This document shows, one piece after another, positions 20,212 through 30,840 of a DNA stretch of 64,000 nucleotides. A model generated the notes under the pieces. It saw only the letters and a list, made by a program, of their open reading frames with translations. It searched no databases and was not told where the DNA came from. The first letter of the stretch is position 1, and the number at the start of each line of letters is the position of its first letter. The translations under genes and the position numbers were made by a program. The stretch is from Incurvaria masculella (taxonomy: Eukaryota > Arthropoda > Insecta > Lepidoptera > Incurvariidae): positions 196,001 through 260,000 of the forward strand of contig OX335665.1 in NCBI GenBank assembly GCA_946894095.1, read 5' to 3'.

Positions 20212-20404
20212 TATGTATAATCGACCGTGAAGCAAGGACACATTAATTGAACAAAGAGCCCAGAAAAGCGAACTACTTTACGAATATACTGCAAGGCTGG
20301 ACCCGAACCAGAAAAACATACCATTCGCGGGTATTGCGTCTACCAATTTCGCCACCCATAATTTGGAATTCTCCTGCAGTTCCTCCTCCCGTAATGAATG
20401 CCTC
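20212..20404 (-). repeat. Family G tRNA-derived SINE-like repeat, copy 2
   Basis: On the minus strand 20294-20365 reads as a tRNA-like head: a D-arm-like GGCGAAATTGGTAGACGC, a 5-bp ATACC/GGTAT anticodon-type stem and a T-arm CTGG-TTCGGGT-CCAG. The D-arm resembles tRNA-Leu. The anticodon loop lacks the usual U33, so it is not a functional tRNA. A poorer copy lies at 4984-5180 and a fragment at 33481-33525. Confidence 0.68.
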
Positions 20405-20406
20405 CT

Positions 20407-20437
20407 CGATCGGTTTGCCGTAAACGCCAATTTAGGT
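20407..20437 (-). repeat. Family I MITE terminus fragment
   Basis: TCGGTTTGCCGTAAACGCC and AATTTAGGT match the end of the complete family I MITE at 35767-36083. Confidence 0.6.
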
Positions 20438-20624
20438 GGGAACTCAGACTGACCACTCAGATTAAACAATGTATCTACCTATGAAATTTTATCAAAATTG
20501 GTTAAACCGATGTGGCATGTTTGAATAAGAAAACATCCAGATATGGCCATTTATATAAATTCAATGGATAAAATAAAATATGTAACACATTGGGGCCGAT
20601 TTCTTTTAAGTTTTTTAAAAGTAT

Positions 20625-20870
20625 TTGCCGCCGAGACGATCCTGCACTGGCACTACTACATTGACATGGATAAAAAACACGGACATTTGTTATTGCTGCT
20701 TCGACCATCTTTCACTCAGTGCGATGGTACGTACCAACTCAGGCGGGATTAACCTTATCACCTCGTTAGTGAGAAAGAGAAACTATATTTTTAAGAGGAA
20801 TCCGAACCACAGCCAGCCTCAACATAAAAAACGGTTACCAATCTAAAACCCGACCGCGCCCATAGATCCT
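20625..20870 (-). repeat. Variant family B SINE-like copy
   Basis: GCACTACTACATTGACATGG, AAACACGGACATTTG and CTGCTTCGACCATC are followed by AACCACAGCCAGCCTCAAC and CGACCGCGCCC, the variant end seen near 14400 and 45550. Confidence 0.72.
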
Positions 20871-21404
20871 AAACATAGATCCAATCCGCGTATTAATTGA
20901 GTGAGTAGTTCGGTCACGTCTCTCGTAATTTAGAGTGATGTATTCCGCCAATTTCCATGCGTATATGTGTTGTACGCTCACGCCTGATGTTAATATATAG
21001 CCAACTAATGCGCAGATTTAGGCTAGACTTAGATACAAACCGCATCTAAATCGGGTAATCGGTTCTCAAGTTAAAAGCATTTCATACTACTGGTCACCTT
21101 CTCTGTTAATTTAGCGTAATGCTAAGTAGCCCTAAAATTGCCGGAAAAAATCGACCCTTAGGTACAATTATGTAGCATCAATATTGGGTGAGCCATATAA
21201 ATTGTCATCCCCTGTATCATTCCCTTCATTTTTTTCAAAATGGTGTGATTCTTCCTGGTCGGCCAGAGAGTACTCGTCGGAGCAGCATAACGCTGTCCTT
21301 CCGTCCCCTTCGCAATCTCGCAACGCGGAACAGGTGGGGAATTAAAATTCAAATTCACTGTCGGAATTCCAAAAATAGAAACGGGCCGGACTTTGTTCTT
21401 TTTT
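20871..21404. other. No gene recognised
   Basis: Short open frames on both strands overlap each other and the family A border. None resembles a known protein. Confidence 0.45.
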
Positions 21405-21730
21405 AGGGTTCCGTACCCAAAGGGTGAAAACGGAACCCTATTACTAAGCCTCCGCTGTCCGTCCGCCCGTCCGTCCGTCCGTTTGTCATAGGGCTGTATC
21501 TCATGAACCAAAATAGGTAGGCCTCTGAAATTTTCACAGAGTATGTATTTATTTTGCCGCTATAACAACAAATAGGTAACATTAAAAAATAATACATGAT
21601 GTTTTTTATGTCTTATTTTTTAATTTACTAATTTAACTTACTAATCTATACAAAAAACGTAATTTTATTAAAGAAAAATTTGTACGTGGTATGGAACCCT
21701 TCGTGTGCGAGTCCGACTCGCACTTGGCCG
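21405..21730 (-). repeat. Family A repeat, copy 3
   Basis: A near full-length copy running from AGGGTTCCGTACCC through the TCCGTCCG microsatellite to CGAGTCCGACTCGCACTTGG. An AT-rich insertion-like stretch (about 21590-21650) lengthens it. Confidence 0.88.
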
Positions 21731-21738
21731 ATTTTTTT

Positions 21739-22100
21739 TGCAACCTGACATGGATGGCTAATACCACACAATTACCGTTATGATATTAGCCCAATACACC
21801 ACATTCCTGCAGGAATTAGGTGCCAGGACCTTCCCTTTATGAGCACGGCTACATTGAAATGGATGGAAAACACGGACAACTTTTCATTGCCGCATCAACC
21901 ATAGTTTCATCCTATGCGGTGGTACCAACCTGGGCGGGCTTAACCCTACCACCTAGTAGGGGAAGGGGACCTACAATTCTACATGGGTTCCGAACCATGG
22001 AACAGCTCACATTTGCACAAATGCATTTATCAAACTTAGAAAGAGAAAGAGAGTGTTTTATGTCCTCTAAGTCCTCTAACCCCTAGACCACGAGCTCTAG
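21739..22100 (-). repeat. Family B SINE-like copy
   Basis: It starts GCAACCTGACATGGATGG and keeps most of the body. The tRNA-like end is degraded (CTAGACCACGAGC). It directly follows the family A repeat. Confidence 0.82.
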
Positions 22101-22184
22101 AATTGCCGATGTATTTATTTATTTATATATGTTCATTGCACTCAAAATTCGGGCAAAAGGTACAACTTAATGCCAGCGGCATTC

Positions 22185-22275
22185 TCTCTTATGGGTTCAT
22201 TCAATGCGATGGTAGCAGCCCCTGTGGGAATAACCCTACCACCTAGTACCTATGTAAGGAAGGGGACGAATCACT
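22185..22275 (-). repeat. Family B fragment
   Basis: CATTCAATGCGATGGTA and AACCCTACCACCTAGTA followed by GGAAGGGGAC are a central piece of family B. Confidence 0.6.
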
Positions 22276-22599
22276 TTGTCCGCTATTACGACATTCATGG
22301 AAATAAATGCAGCCGGCCGATTGCATTATTTTAGGTTCCGGAACCGACACGGCATGTCAAAGTTTAAAAAAAAAATTGACATTAAGACATATTTCTGTAC
22401 TATTCAAGAAATAAATTGAGGGCAAAAATAATATGCCGGATATAAATGTTAAGAGATTTCACCCGAGAATAGTCCGAAAATTTCGCTTTTTATGCGGTGT
22501 GCATGAACTTGAAGTTATACATACGTCCTGGCGTCACCTTTAAGCCCAGGCTACAAACAGATGTTTTTTATGGAACTTTGCTTTATGTTAAGCTCGGCA

Positions 22600-22765
22600 T
22601 GTGGCGTACGCCAGGACCTCTTAAGGTGCCCGACGACGCCCATACGCTTTCGAACTTTAAAGGGGGCTGCGAAAACCATGCCGGCGCACCAGGTGCTTCT
22701 TCACACCATGTTTGAAGGACCTCAGGTTTTATTTTGGGAGAAATATCTCGGCAGGGAGTATTTCT
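22600..22765 (+). repeat. Family J repeat
   Basis: AACCATGCCGGCGCACCAGG, TGCTTC-TCACACCATGTTTG and GGAGAAATATCTCG correspond, in reverse, to about 40915-41110. It is a dispersed repeat of unknown class. Confidence 0.55.
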
Positions 22766-22894
22766 AATTCTAAAGTTTACCGATCCTATGGATAAATGAC
22801 CTAAAGGATTGGTTGGTTCAGATTTTTTGAATGTCGCCAGTGAACGGGTGCATTTTCTGTCTATTCCGCGTTGTTCGATGGTAGAAAGGGGACG

Positions 22895-22990
22895 GACAAC
22901 TACCGTTATTATCTAATACATTACATTCCCGAAGGAATAAGGTACCATGCCAGAACCTTCCCTTTATGAGCACGACTACATTGATCTATT
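22895..22990 (-). repeat. Family B fragment
   Basis: ACAACTACCGTTATTATC, CATTCCCGAAGGAATAAGG and ACCATGCCAGAACC belong to the distal end of family B. The piece is truncated by the next copy. Confidence 0.7.
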
Positions 22991-22996
22991 TTTTTT

Positions 22997-23126
22997 ATGC
23001 GACCTGACATGGATGGCTAATACCACACAACTACCGTTATGATATTAGCCCAATACACCACATCCCCGAAGGAATGAGGTGCCATGCCAGGACCTTCCCT
23101 TTATGAGCACTGCTACATTGAACTCG
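22997..23126 (-). repeat. Family B copy, left part (split by a LINE)
   Basis: It runs from GCGACCTGACATGGATGG to CTACATTGAACTCG, where a LINE 3' end is inserted. The copy continues at 23681. Confidence 0.85.
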
Positions 23127-23680
23127 GGACATAATTCTTCTTTTTACACTGATTCTTTTACTGTTAGAGCTGCACGTATGTGGAACCAGCTTCCACTTGA
23201 TGTACGAATATCCTATTCTATTCACATATTTAAAGAGCGTCTCAAATGTCTGTTCCTCGATTTTTGACTTGTATTATTTAATCAGTAGTTATTTGCTTTT
23301 ACTGATCCTACTGATTCAAGAGACACATTGTTTCTTTTGTGCATTGAATATAAAGGTATATATTTATATATTTATATGTGTAAATATTTGTATGTATCTA
23401 TCTGTTAATATTAAGTACTATACATTATAAGCCTATTTTTATGTACGATTATTTTATGAAAATATATATATTTCCATTTCATTTTAAAATATTTTTTAAG
23501 ATACTTAATATTTTCTTTAGTTTTTAGTTTTTTATTTTTTTATTTTGCCCGCCACACCGCACCTCTCCTACGTCTCTAAGGTTGAATGTCAGAGAATGCC
23601 TCATGGCATTAATTCCGCCTTTTTGTGAACCATGCTTGCAGGCTTGCAAATAAAGAATTTTTTCATTTTCATTTCATTTC
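23127..23680 (+). mobile_element. 5'-truncated LINE 3' end nested in family B
   Basis: The first 140 bases encode the terminal segment of a non-LTR reverse transcriptase (FTVRAARMWNQLPLDVRI then FKERLKCLFL), ending in a stop at 23265-23267. An AT-rich 3' UTR and a CATTTCATTTC tail follow. The six bases AACTCG precede (23121-23126) and follow (23681-23686) the insert as a target-site duplication. Confidence 0.88.
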
Positions 23681-23966
23681 AACTCGATGGAAAACACGGA
23701 CAATTTTTCATTGCCGCTTCGACCATCTTTTCATCCAATGCGGTGGTACCAACCCGGGCGGGCTTATGCCCTTCCCTACAAAACTTTAGGGAAGGGTAGG
23801 ACCTACAGTTTCATATGGATTCTGAACCATGGAGCAGCTCGCATTCGTGACTAAATGCACTTGTCGAACTCGGAAAGAGAAAGACAGTGGTGCAAGTCGG
23901 TATTGAACCCAGGCCTCTGGTACGCTAGTCCAGTCCCCGCGCCACAAGGCTACGAGCCGCTAGATT
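23681..23966 (-). repeat. Family B copy, right part with tRNA-like head
   Basis: It resumes with AACTCGATGGAAAACACGG and proceeds to GTATTGAACCCAGGCC and CCCCGCGCCACAAGGCTACG. Its minus strand gives the tRNA-like A- and B-box words. Confidence 0.85.
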
Positions 23967-24225
23967 GAGTACACGGACAATTTTTCATTGCCACTTTAAT
24001 TAAAGTTTCACCATGCCACCACCAAACCGAGCGGGTTTAACCCTACCAATAAGCAGGGGAAGGGGACCTAAAGTTTTACATGAGTTCCGAACCATGGAAC
24101 AGCTTGCATTCATAATCAATTAATCCAAATCAGAAAGAGAAACAATAGTGGTACATGGCCGGGGCGAGGATTTGAACCCAGACCTCTCGCATGAAAGTCC
24201 TCTAGCCACTAGACCACTATGTAAT
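23967..24225 (-). repeat. Family B copy with a different tRNA-like head
   Basis: The body is typical of the family. The head (GGATTTGAACCCAGACC followed by GCCACTAGACCAC) differs from the neighbouring copy, suggesting a second subfamily. Confidence 0.78.
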
Positions 24226-25029
24226 TTTGGATTACAACGTTTACACTTGCTTAGGACTACACTACTTAGAAGTTACATTAACATCAAATTAACCATATCT
24301 TATTGTGATTTGCCTATGTATTTAACTACAAAAACCTGTAATTGTAAATGTATGCCATTCATTTAAGATTTACTTAATGTAAAGTTATGGTATACTTATT
24401 TCGTTTTTTTCCTACTTTCCTCCTTTTTCATAAAACCTAGTAAAGATAATTTCAAGTGTAGAACGAATAAATAATGAAAGATTGACAAAGCGAATTCACA
24501 GATGGTAAGTGTGTGGAAGTGGCTAGCCTGTATGACCAAGAAGAATTACCACGATAAGTCAGTGGCTCCGTTAAAGTTAAAATAGAATCACCCGTAATTA
24601 AAGAGCATGTATGAAGGGATGCATGTCTGTAGAAGCAAAAAAAGTATTCTGTGATCGAACACCGTGAGTGATATTCTGCATAAAATAAAATAGGCAGCAA
24701 TATACAATTTCAATTTTCAACTCTTTAACTCTATTTCAAAGAATAAATAGGGGCTAAAGTCACTCGCAATCCTATTTCCTTTATGAGAATAAAACACCCT
24801 ACAGACACACGAACAGACGCATGAACAGACAAACAACCAGGTCCCACAATAATTGTTACGTTATTCCTTATCTTGGGGAACGAAACCCTAAAAGTGTTTA
24901 ACAGCATCACTTCATTCACTATTTACCTACGTCCGCTGCCTACGTCATCCTCCTAGCCACTTGAGAGCGTTTGGCGCGAGCGTGGTTTGTTTATAGTCGT
25001 TAGGGTCATTACTTTTATGGCAGTGTTTA
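24226..25029. other. No gene recognised
   Basis: AT-rich DNA with short open frames of no recognisable type. Confidence 0.45.
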
Positions 25030-25992
25030 TTAAACAATACCGGGGATCAATGGCGACCATTGTGGGGGATTCAGAATTGCCGGGGATTCATTCCTGCCTG
25101 TTACACCGGTGGTAGCGGAAGTATTGGTGGCGCGTTCCTCTGTCGCTTCGATGAGGGACTGCTCGACAGCGCGCGCTTTTTCCAGAAGGTCGTCGAAAGT
25201 ATAAATATCGTCACGAGGCACTCTCTTCCTTATGCGGCGGTGAATCAGACCGTAGACGAAGTCTAGTTGAACTTTTTCTGCAAGTTCGTCAGGAATTGTC
25301 GAGAGTAGAGCGCGAGCTCTTGCTAGGAATGTATCAGTTTTTTCGTCACTGGACTGCTCGCGGCTGAAAAGCTCTCGGTATATCCTGTAAGGCGGCCGTC
25401 TCTCTCCGTATACGTGCAGAAGTTTTTCTATAGCTCCTTCCCACGATTCGACGGAGGATTTAACTCCTCTCCACCACGTCGCGGCCAATCCGGTTAGCAA
25501 CATGGGCAAACCCTTCAATGCGTGCTCGTCGGAAATATTCACGCATTCTTTATAGATTTGTATTGCATCTATGAAGGATTCGACGGACTCGGATTTCTCT
25601 CCCCCGAACCGCGACGTACATCGCGAGAAGTTGCCGCGGATTTCGTTCACAGCTGCGGCGGCGGAGGTGGACGCGGGAGTCAGCGGCGGTGGAGGCGGCG
25701 ACTGAGTGGCGATGTGTGGGATCACGTTGGTGAATTGTCGCATCATTTCCCGACACATCTCGAGCTGACTTTGTTGTAGACTCGCGATGATCGCAGCAAG
25801 GTCCCCGGAAGGTATCGTCGCGGTAGGGGCGACGGCTGCGGCGGCGGGGGCGCGGGGTGCGCACGCGGCGGAACAATCAGCGTCGGCCGGTGCGGTGGAT
25901 ATATCACCCGCATCTCCGTTTCGCGAGTCTTCATTGTCTGAACTGCTAGCACTCTGTTGTTTCCGAATACGTTTGGGCGGCATGTCTGTCAC
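25030..25992 (-). CDS. Arc/Gag-like capsid protein, lone gag ORF
   Basis: The 320-residue protein has a low-complexity N terminus rich in Ser, Ala and Pro (about 1-120), then a Ty3/gypsy-type capsid domain at about 121-285: SRFGGEKSESVESFIDAI, ISDEHALKGLPMLL, GLAATWWRGVK and YRIYRELFSREQ. The ALKGLPMLL and AATWW blocks resemble insect Arc (dArc) proteins and their parent Gags. No CCHC knuckle follows; the protein ends 35 residues later at a double stop with an overlapping AATAAA. No pol is seen on the minus strand downstream. A tRNA-Lys-like primer-site sequence just upstream argues for retrotransposon origin. The frame is open and GC-richer than its surroundings, so it may be a decaying gag fragment or a retained gag-derived gene. 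I cannot decide between these. Confidence 0.72.
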   Translation of the reverse strand: MTDMPPKRIRKQQSASSSDNEDSRNGDAGDISTAPADADCSAACAPRAPAAAAVAPTATIPSGDLAAIIASLQQSQLEMCREMMRQFTNVIPHIATQSPPPPPLTPASTSAAAAVNEIRGNFSRCTSRFGGEKSESVESFIDAIQIYKECVNISDEHALKGLPMLLTGLAATWWRGVKSSVESWEGAIEKLLHVYGERRPPYRIYRELFSREQSSDEKTDTFLARARALLSTIPDELAEKVQLDFVYGLIHRRIRKRVPRDDIYTFDDLLEKARAVEQSLIEATEERATNTSATTGVTGRNESPAILNPPQWSPLIPGIV

Positions 25993-26001
25993 TTACACTG
26001 T

Positions 26002-26020
26002 GCCCGCGAGTTGGGCGACA
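26002..26020 (-). promoter_or_regulatory. Degenerate primer-binding-site-like sequence
   Basis: On the minus strand TGTCGCCCAACTCGCGGGC lies about 10 bases before the gag ATG. It resembles the tRNA-Lys primer site TGGCGCCCAAC of many retroelements but has mismatches, including the third base. Confidence 0.4.
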
Positions 26021-26220
26021 CTTATAACGGGTGATACAGGGTTCTACACAGTGAAAGGCGAAAGTATGCGGTCCCAATCGTCGCATCGGCGCGTGCGTGC
26101 AGCCAGCGTCACGTCTCTTCGCACACTGACGAGTAGAGGCGGCGGCGCCCGAGTAGGCCCGAGCGTCCAGCCCTTTTTGGCGCGGAAGGTTCGGGACGAA
26201 GGTGTCTCGGTATGACGAGA

Positions 26221-27587
26221 GATGGCGCTACAACACGTTGTAAATTAATTAAATTATTATTAACCAGCGTTGCGAACATTGACTGCAAGCAAATACTTGG
26301 CGATGGCTGAGCGGTGAGTGCGGTGGATCATCTCTGCTCTGGTTTGGATCATCAGCTACCTAGCTTTCGGTGAGGTCCGGGGACGTAAAACACAGGTCAT
26401 ACGGAAACGCGATGCTGCGCGCACTTTTTAAGTTAGCTATGTGGTTAGCAGGCTAGCTGAGCGCTTTGTCGCGTTCTCACGTACCTAATGAGCGTTCCAT
26501 CGGGCGTTCTTCGACGAATAAAAAAATATCCGTTAAAAAACTTTCACGCGTTTGAAGTCTGCCTTCCACTTTGTTGCTTCCATTCCATGCAGTTTCAGGG
26601 AACGACAGTTAACTACAATACGTACATACGTACGGTATTCATTACGTAATTTGAAGAATTCTACTGTAGACTGAGTAATATATATTTTTTAAATTAAGAG
26701 GAATGGGAAATAAGGAAATATGAATTAATAAAAAAGGGGTTGAAGAAAAATGTACAGTAAAGTTCCTCTTTGCTGTGATTGTTAAACTGGCTGAATGTAA
26801 AAATATTAAATATCCGAGTGCAGTTACTGTTTATAAAATAATACAATAATTGTTAGATTTTACGCTAATCCATGTATAACTTCCCATCCAATTTCTTACC
26901 CATTTCCAAATCTACCTTGGGACCACCGCATATGGTGCATTTTGTGTTGACCTTGTGTCGCGCCTTCAAACCGACGCTACTGAAGCGCGGGAAATATTGC
27001 TGTAATTAGTCGCCTTTCAGCATTCATGGCGCATAGTCTTTGCAAGCAAGATCCGTGATTTTAGCCACCTAGTGCTAGTGCTCTGCAGCCCTGAGCACTT
27101 CCAGACAGCCTCCAGGAGAAGGCGGCGCCGCCGAGAGATCAGGGAAGACTAGGATCACCGCCGTGCTGGTGAGTCCCTTCATCCTACCTGATTTCCGGTG
27201 TATTTTCTAAACATTACCTCCCATCGTCTCACCCAGCGATCCATGGTTATATTTTTTTCTTAAATTTATATACAGTCCACTATTTACTCCACAATAATAT
27301 TAAATAGTTACGTAAAAAATCATCTAAATTCCTGAATAAATCGCAGGTATCTTAGTCCACCATCTTCCGAAAGAGCGCATTACAGTGCAATGGGGTAATT
27401 AAATTAATGTACCCTAATGTCAACGTATAAAGACCTATGGTAGAATAGTTTCGCTGCCTGCACAACACCTCTCCAACACTCGCGAAATAGAACATAGAGA
27501 ACGTCCGATCATGTAGCTGGAAGTATAGACATGAGAAAAAATATAATCAATAGACAGAAACAAAAATGTAAGCGTTAGAACGCTTGA
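26221..27587. other. No ORF; possible non-coding exon and family K fragment
   Basis: Bases 26757-26855 match the family K fragment near 2076-2190. Bases about 26940-27168 are GC-richer and end in a strong donor-like G-GTGAGT (intron side from 27169), as an untranslated first exon might. Nothing else is recognised. Confidence 0.35.
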
Positions 27588-28235
27588 TTGGTGGCGAATG
27601 GCCCGTGTAGTGGCCCGTTCTACCACGGTACTAACACATTTAATAAGGGACGATCGAACTTACATGAAAATACGTTCTATGCTTCGTTAAGTTATATGCA
27701 CGTGCTTTCTTCTCTTACTAGAAATCCACAAGTACCTGAAACAAAAAAGAAATCAGTTTTCGCATGCACCACAAACACTTTATTTTCGCCAATGCCGAAC
27801 CTACTCCATGGCAAAGTCGGGCCAAGCAATCTCCACAGCGCGGATGGCAAGGCGGTCGAGATGTTTCGGGATGGATGTTGGCCAGTCCCCTCCATGCGTA
27901 AACGGCTACGCAAAACCAAAACTATATCGGATTTTGTTTCTGAGCAGCCGCTGGCTCTTAGAGGGGGTAGGACAAGAACCGTTCGGCAGTGCGATTACGC
28001 AAAATTTGAGGATGGTGCCGCGGTACGTGTAGGTGCGCCCCCGTCATTTCTAAAGCGCGATTACGAAGCCGTTTTTCATCCACCTACATCCAGCACGGAC
28101 CAATCTGTGTCGACAATAGGTCAACTTTTGAGGTACTTGACTAGACGAGCAGACGAAATAGGCGTTTACCTCCCCGCATTTGACAGTTCTTTGCCGTTTC
28201 GTAAAACCGATTCGACACGAAATGTATGGAGTTGA
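27588..28235 (+). CDS. Unrecognised 215-residue ORF
   Basis: The ORF is the longest non-transposon-like frame in this part. The predicted protein is basic in the middle (MRKRLRKTKT), with no signal peptide, membrane segment, zinc finger or catalytic motif visible. A competing minus-strand frame covers 27692-27919. It is flanked by sequence without repeats that I recognise. It could be a chance ORF, an exon of a host gene or a relic of an unknown element. I assign no function. Confidence 0.22.
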   Translation: MVANGPCSGPFYHGTNTFNKGRSNLHENTFYASLSYMHVLSSLTRNPQVPETKKKSVFACTTNTLFSPMPNLLHGKVGPSNLHSADGKAVEMFRDGCWPVPSMRKRLRKTKTISDFVSEQPLALRGGRTRTVRQCDYAKFEDGAAVRVGAPPSFLKRDYEAVFHPPTSSTDQSVSTIGQLLRYLTRRADEIGVYLPAFDSSLPFRKTDSTRNVWS

Positions 28236-29829
28236 CCTAATTGCTGCGGGTAGCGCTGAGTGCCGCACCATTTGTGAATGCATCGATTTCGTAATCGCAA
28301 AAGCTGTCATATTGCTGTAAGTACAGCAACCTACACCCAATTTTTTGCTTCGTAATTGCACTGCCGGTCAGAGCTTCTTGTACCGGTTGAGCAGATGGCC
28401 CTTTTTCTGATCCAAACACCACATCTACACCACAAAAAAATTTAGGATAGCATAAGTTAGGGAGCACGTTAGTACTAAACAAGTTAATGGCAAGCTCCCT
28501 CTACTAATTGTGTACCGACGGAATTGAGGCGCGAGTCACGTCAGTCGTGTCGGCAGGACGGACGGCGGCGCGGGCGGCGGCGGCGGCACAGCGGCGACTA
28601 ACACTGACGACGACGCGAGAGCAATAATTAAATTAAAAGCTATTGCAGAATATGCGCAGTAGTTAGTGCAACGCATGAATAGCAATATTACGATCATACC
28701 CAAAAATAACAATATAAAGTCGGTTAAGAAGTGATGTAGATCGGTTAGAGACAAAGTATTTTTGTAAAGCAATATAAAGTATATGTTTATTTCTGCATAA
28801 TTTGTGTTACAGGTTTCTACAGTTCCTGTAACGTTCTCCGTTTTAAAAATACAAGTTTAGGCCCAGTGAACACTTTTTTAAAGTTTTTTTTTAGCAAACT
28901 ATACTGTCATATATACTAAACTATACTAAAACATGTTCGAACCAAACTAGCTATTCACCTGTAAATACGTGGACAAAAAGCGTGTAAAGTGACAACTTAA
29001 CACGCTACTTGACTTAACAAACAATGGCTAGGTCCCTGTCGGAGTTGCTCATTTATGCTCAATTCGGTCCTTGCGCCAGTGGGCCCCGCTTTGCCCGCGC
29101 TACCCTTTCACAGTCTAAAGCGACTCGCGCGAGCACTCGCGCCGTTGAACGTGCGGTTATTAGTCGCGCGAGCTACTGCTCATCGTGTGCAACGGCTTTA
29201 GGGCGCCGCTACTTGTCTTAGCGTCACGACACCTCGCTGCACGTCGTCGTCGCCACACGCACGACACGATGCACCCGATCCGCACCGACCGGATGTATTG
29301 ATCGTAACTTTATCTCAGTCTCAAAATGCTGTGGTAAAGACTACGATTTGTTTTATAATATACCCTTTATTTTAAACGGTCACAACCTTTACGGCATTTT
29401 TGCGGGTAAAAACCAGCACACAATAGAAAACTTCCTTATGCCAAATTTCAATTTAATGTGCCCAAACAGCGAAAAAAGTCTGGCTCTGGCATTTGTCGGT
29501 CACACGCATTTTGTCCCGAATTGTTCTAAAAACGGATGTTTAAAAATTTTGAAAAAAAATCTAATATAGGTACACTGTTGTAGTTGTGCACCAAATATTT
29601 ACTCAATGTACTAAATAATCATCAGACGAGGGCGAATTACTTCTATGTCCAGCAGTGACGGGACCCTCGGCATATGAACACGTTCACGCTTGACCACACG
29701 TTTATTTATTTATATAAACTGAATTAAAAGGCTAAACACAATTTAGTATTTAAAGAAATGAATATAACGTAATTTAAAAATTTGCCAAAAACGAAGGCTG
29801 GCCTTAGTTTTGTTAACAGTCAAATGAGT
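28236..29829. other. No gene recognised; GC-rich patches
   Basis: Bases about 28525-28620 and 29040-29290 are GC-rich and CpG-rich, with a GGCGGCGG run. Short ORFs on both strands are unconvincing. Confidence 0.4.
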
Positions 29830-30379
29830 TTAAGGTGGCCCAACCCGCTCATCTCCCCATACAAAAGGGGAAAGAAGATCACGCCCATATTTCTTGTCAG
29901 AGATCCAAAATTTTGCTCAAAATTGCTTTATTTGATCGAACTAGATGTCTGATGACTATTGGCATTGTAAAATTGTGTTTGGTTTCTAAGTTATAAGGTC
30001 CGAAAGTTCGAATTTTTTGCGCGTTTTATACAATAACTTTGGAGGTGGATTACGCAATGATAAAGTAAGAACATCGTAAAAAGATTAGTCATCAGACATA
30101 GCTTATTTAATCAAGATTTATGATCTATTTGGTTTTTGTTAGATTTTTGACTACAGCGGTCGTGGTTTACTTTTAGCTATAAGTCGTTTTGAAATTAAAA
30201 TTTTCGTAAATCTTACCAAATCATACACTATGCACATTGTCTTTTTTGTGGACATGTTACATCTTCCTCATCACGGAGCCTGTCTTATTCTTTGAAATAG
30301 AGAAGGTCCCAGAGCGCAATAGCACGGTTTTGTACCGTGCCCGCGAATGAGTTAGGCCCGCCGGGTTGGGCCACCTTAA
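29830..30379 (+). mobile_element. Family C TTAA-flanked MITE, full-length copy 4
   Basis: At 550 bp this is the best full-length copy. It runs from TTAAGGTGGCCCAACCCGC to GCCGGGTTGGGCCACCTTAA with matching inverted ends and an internal GCACGGTTTTGTACCGTGC hairpin. It has no ORF. Confidence 0.9.
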
Positions 30380-30840
30380 GGTGATCAGTTGCTCCGTGAT
30401 GAGCAAGATCCAACATGTCCACAAAAAAGAAAATGTGCATAGTGCATGATTTGATAAGATTTACGAAAATTTTAATTACAAAACGACTTATAGCTAAAAG
30501 TAAACCACGACCGCTGTAGTCAAAAATCTAACAAAAACCAAATCGATTATAAATCTTGATTAAATAAGCTATGTCTGATGACTAATCTTTTTAAGATGTC
30601 CTTACTTTATCATTGCGTAATCCACATCCAAAGTTATTGTATAAAACGCGCGAAAAATTCGAACTTTCGGACCTTATAACTTAGAAACCAAACACGATTT
30701 TACAATGCCAACGGTCATCAGACATCTAGTTTGATCAAATAAAGCTATTTTGAGCAAAACTTGGGATCTCTGACAGGAAATATGGGCGTGATCTTCTTTC
30801 CCCGTTTGTATGGGGAGATGAGCGGGATGGGCCACCTTAA
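30376..30840 (-). mobile_element. Family C MITE, inverted copy 5, internally deleted
   Basis: It is the reverse orientation of copy 4 and shares the central TTAA (30376-30379). Right after GGTG it jumps to the ...GCTCCGTGATGAG region, so about 90 bases of the normal end are missing. Its other end is GGGCCACCTTAA. The junction reads CACCTTAAGGTG. Confidence 0.88.

Noticed and set aside
20294..20365. Functional tRNA-Leu gene on the minus strand
   Set aside because: The anticodon loop lacks U33, the acceptor stem does not pair convincingly, and the sequence belongs to a dispersed repeat.
21158..21597. ORFs of 117 and 64 codons on the minus strand, and comparable ones at 40324-40681, 48167-48398 and 59948-60160
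   Set aside because: They lie in family A repeats and contain the same Asp/Gly/Arg-rich translation of the ACGG microsatellite.
25522..26215. Plus-strand ORFs of 85 and 142 codons
   Set aside because: They overlap the minus-strand Arc/Gag-like ORF or its GC-rich leader and are low-complexity Ala/Gly/Arg.
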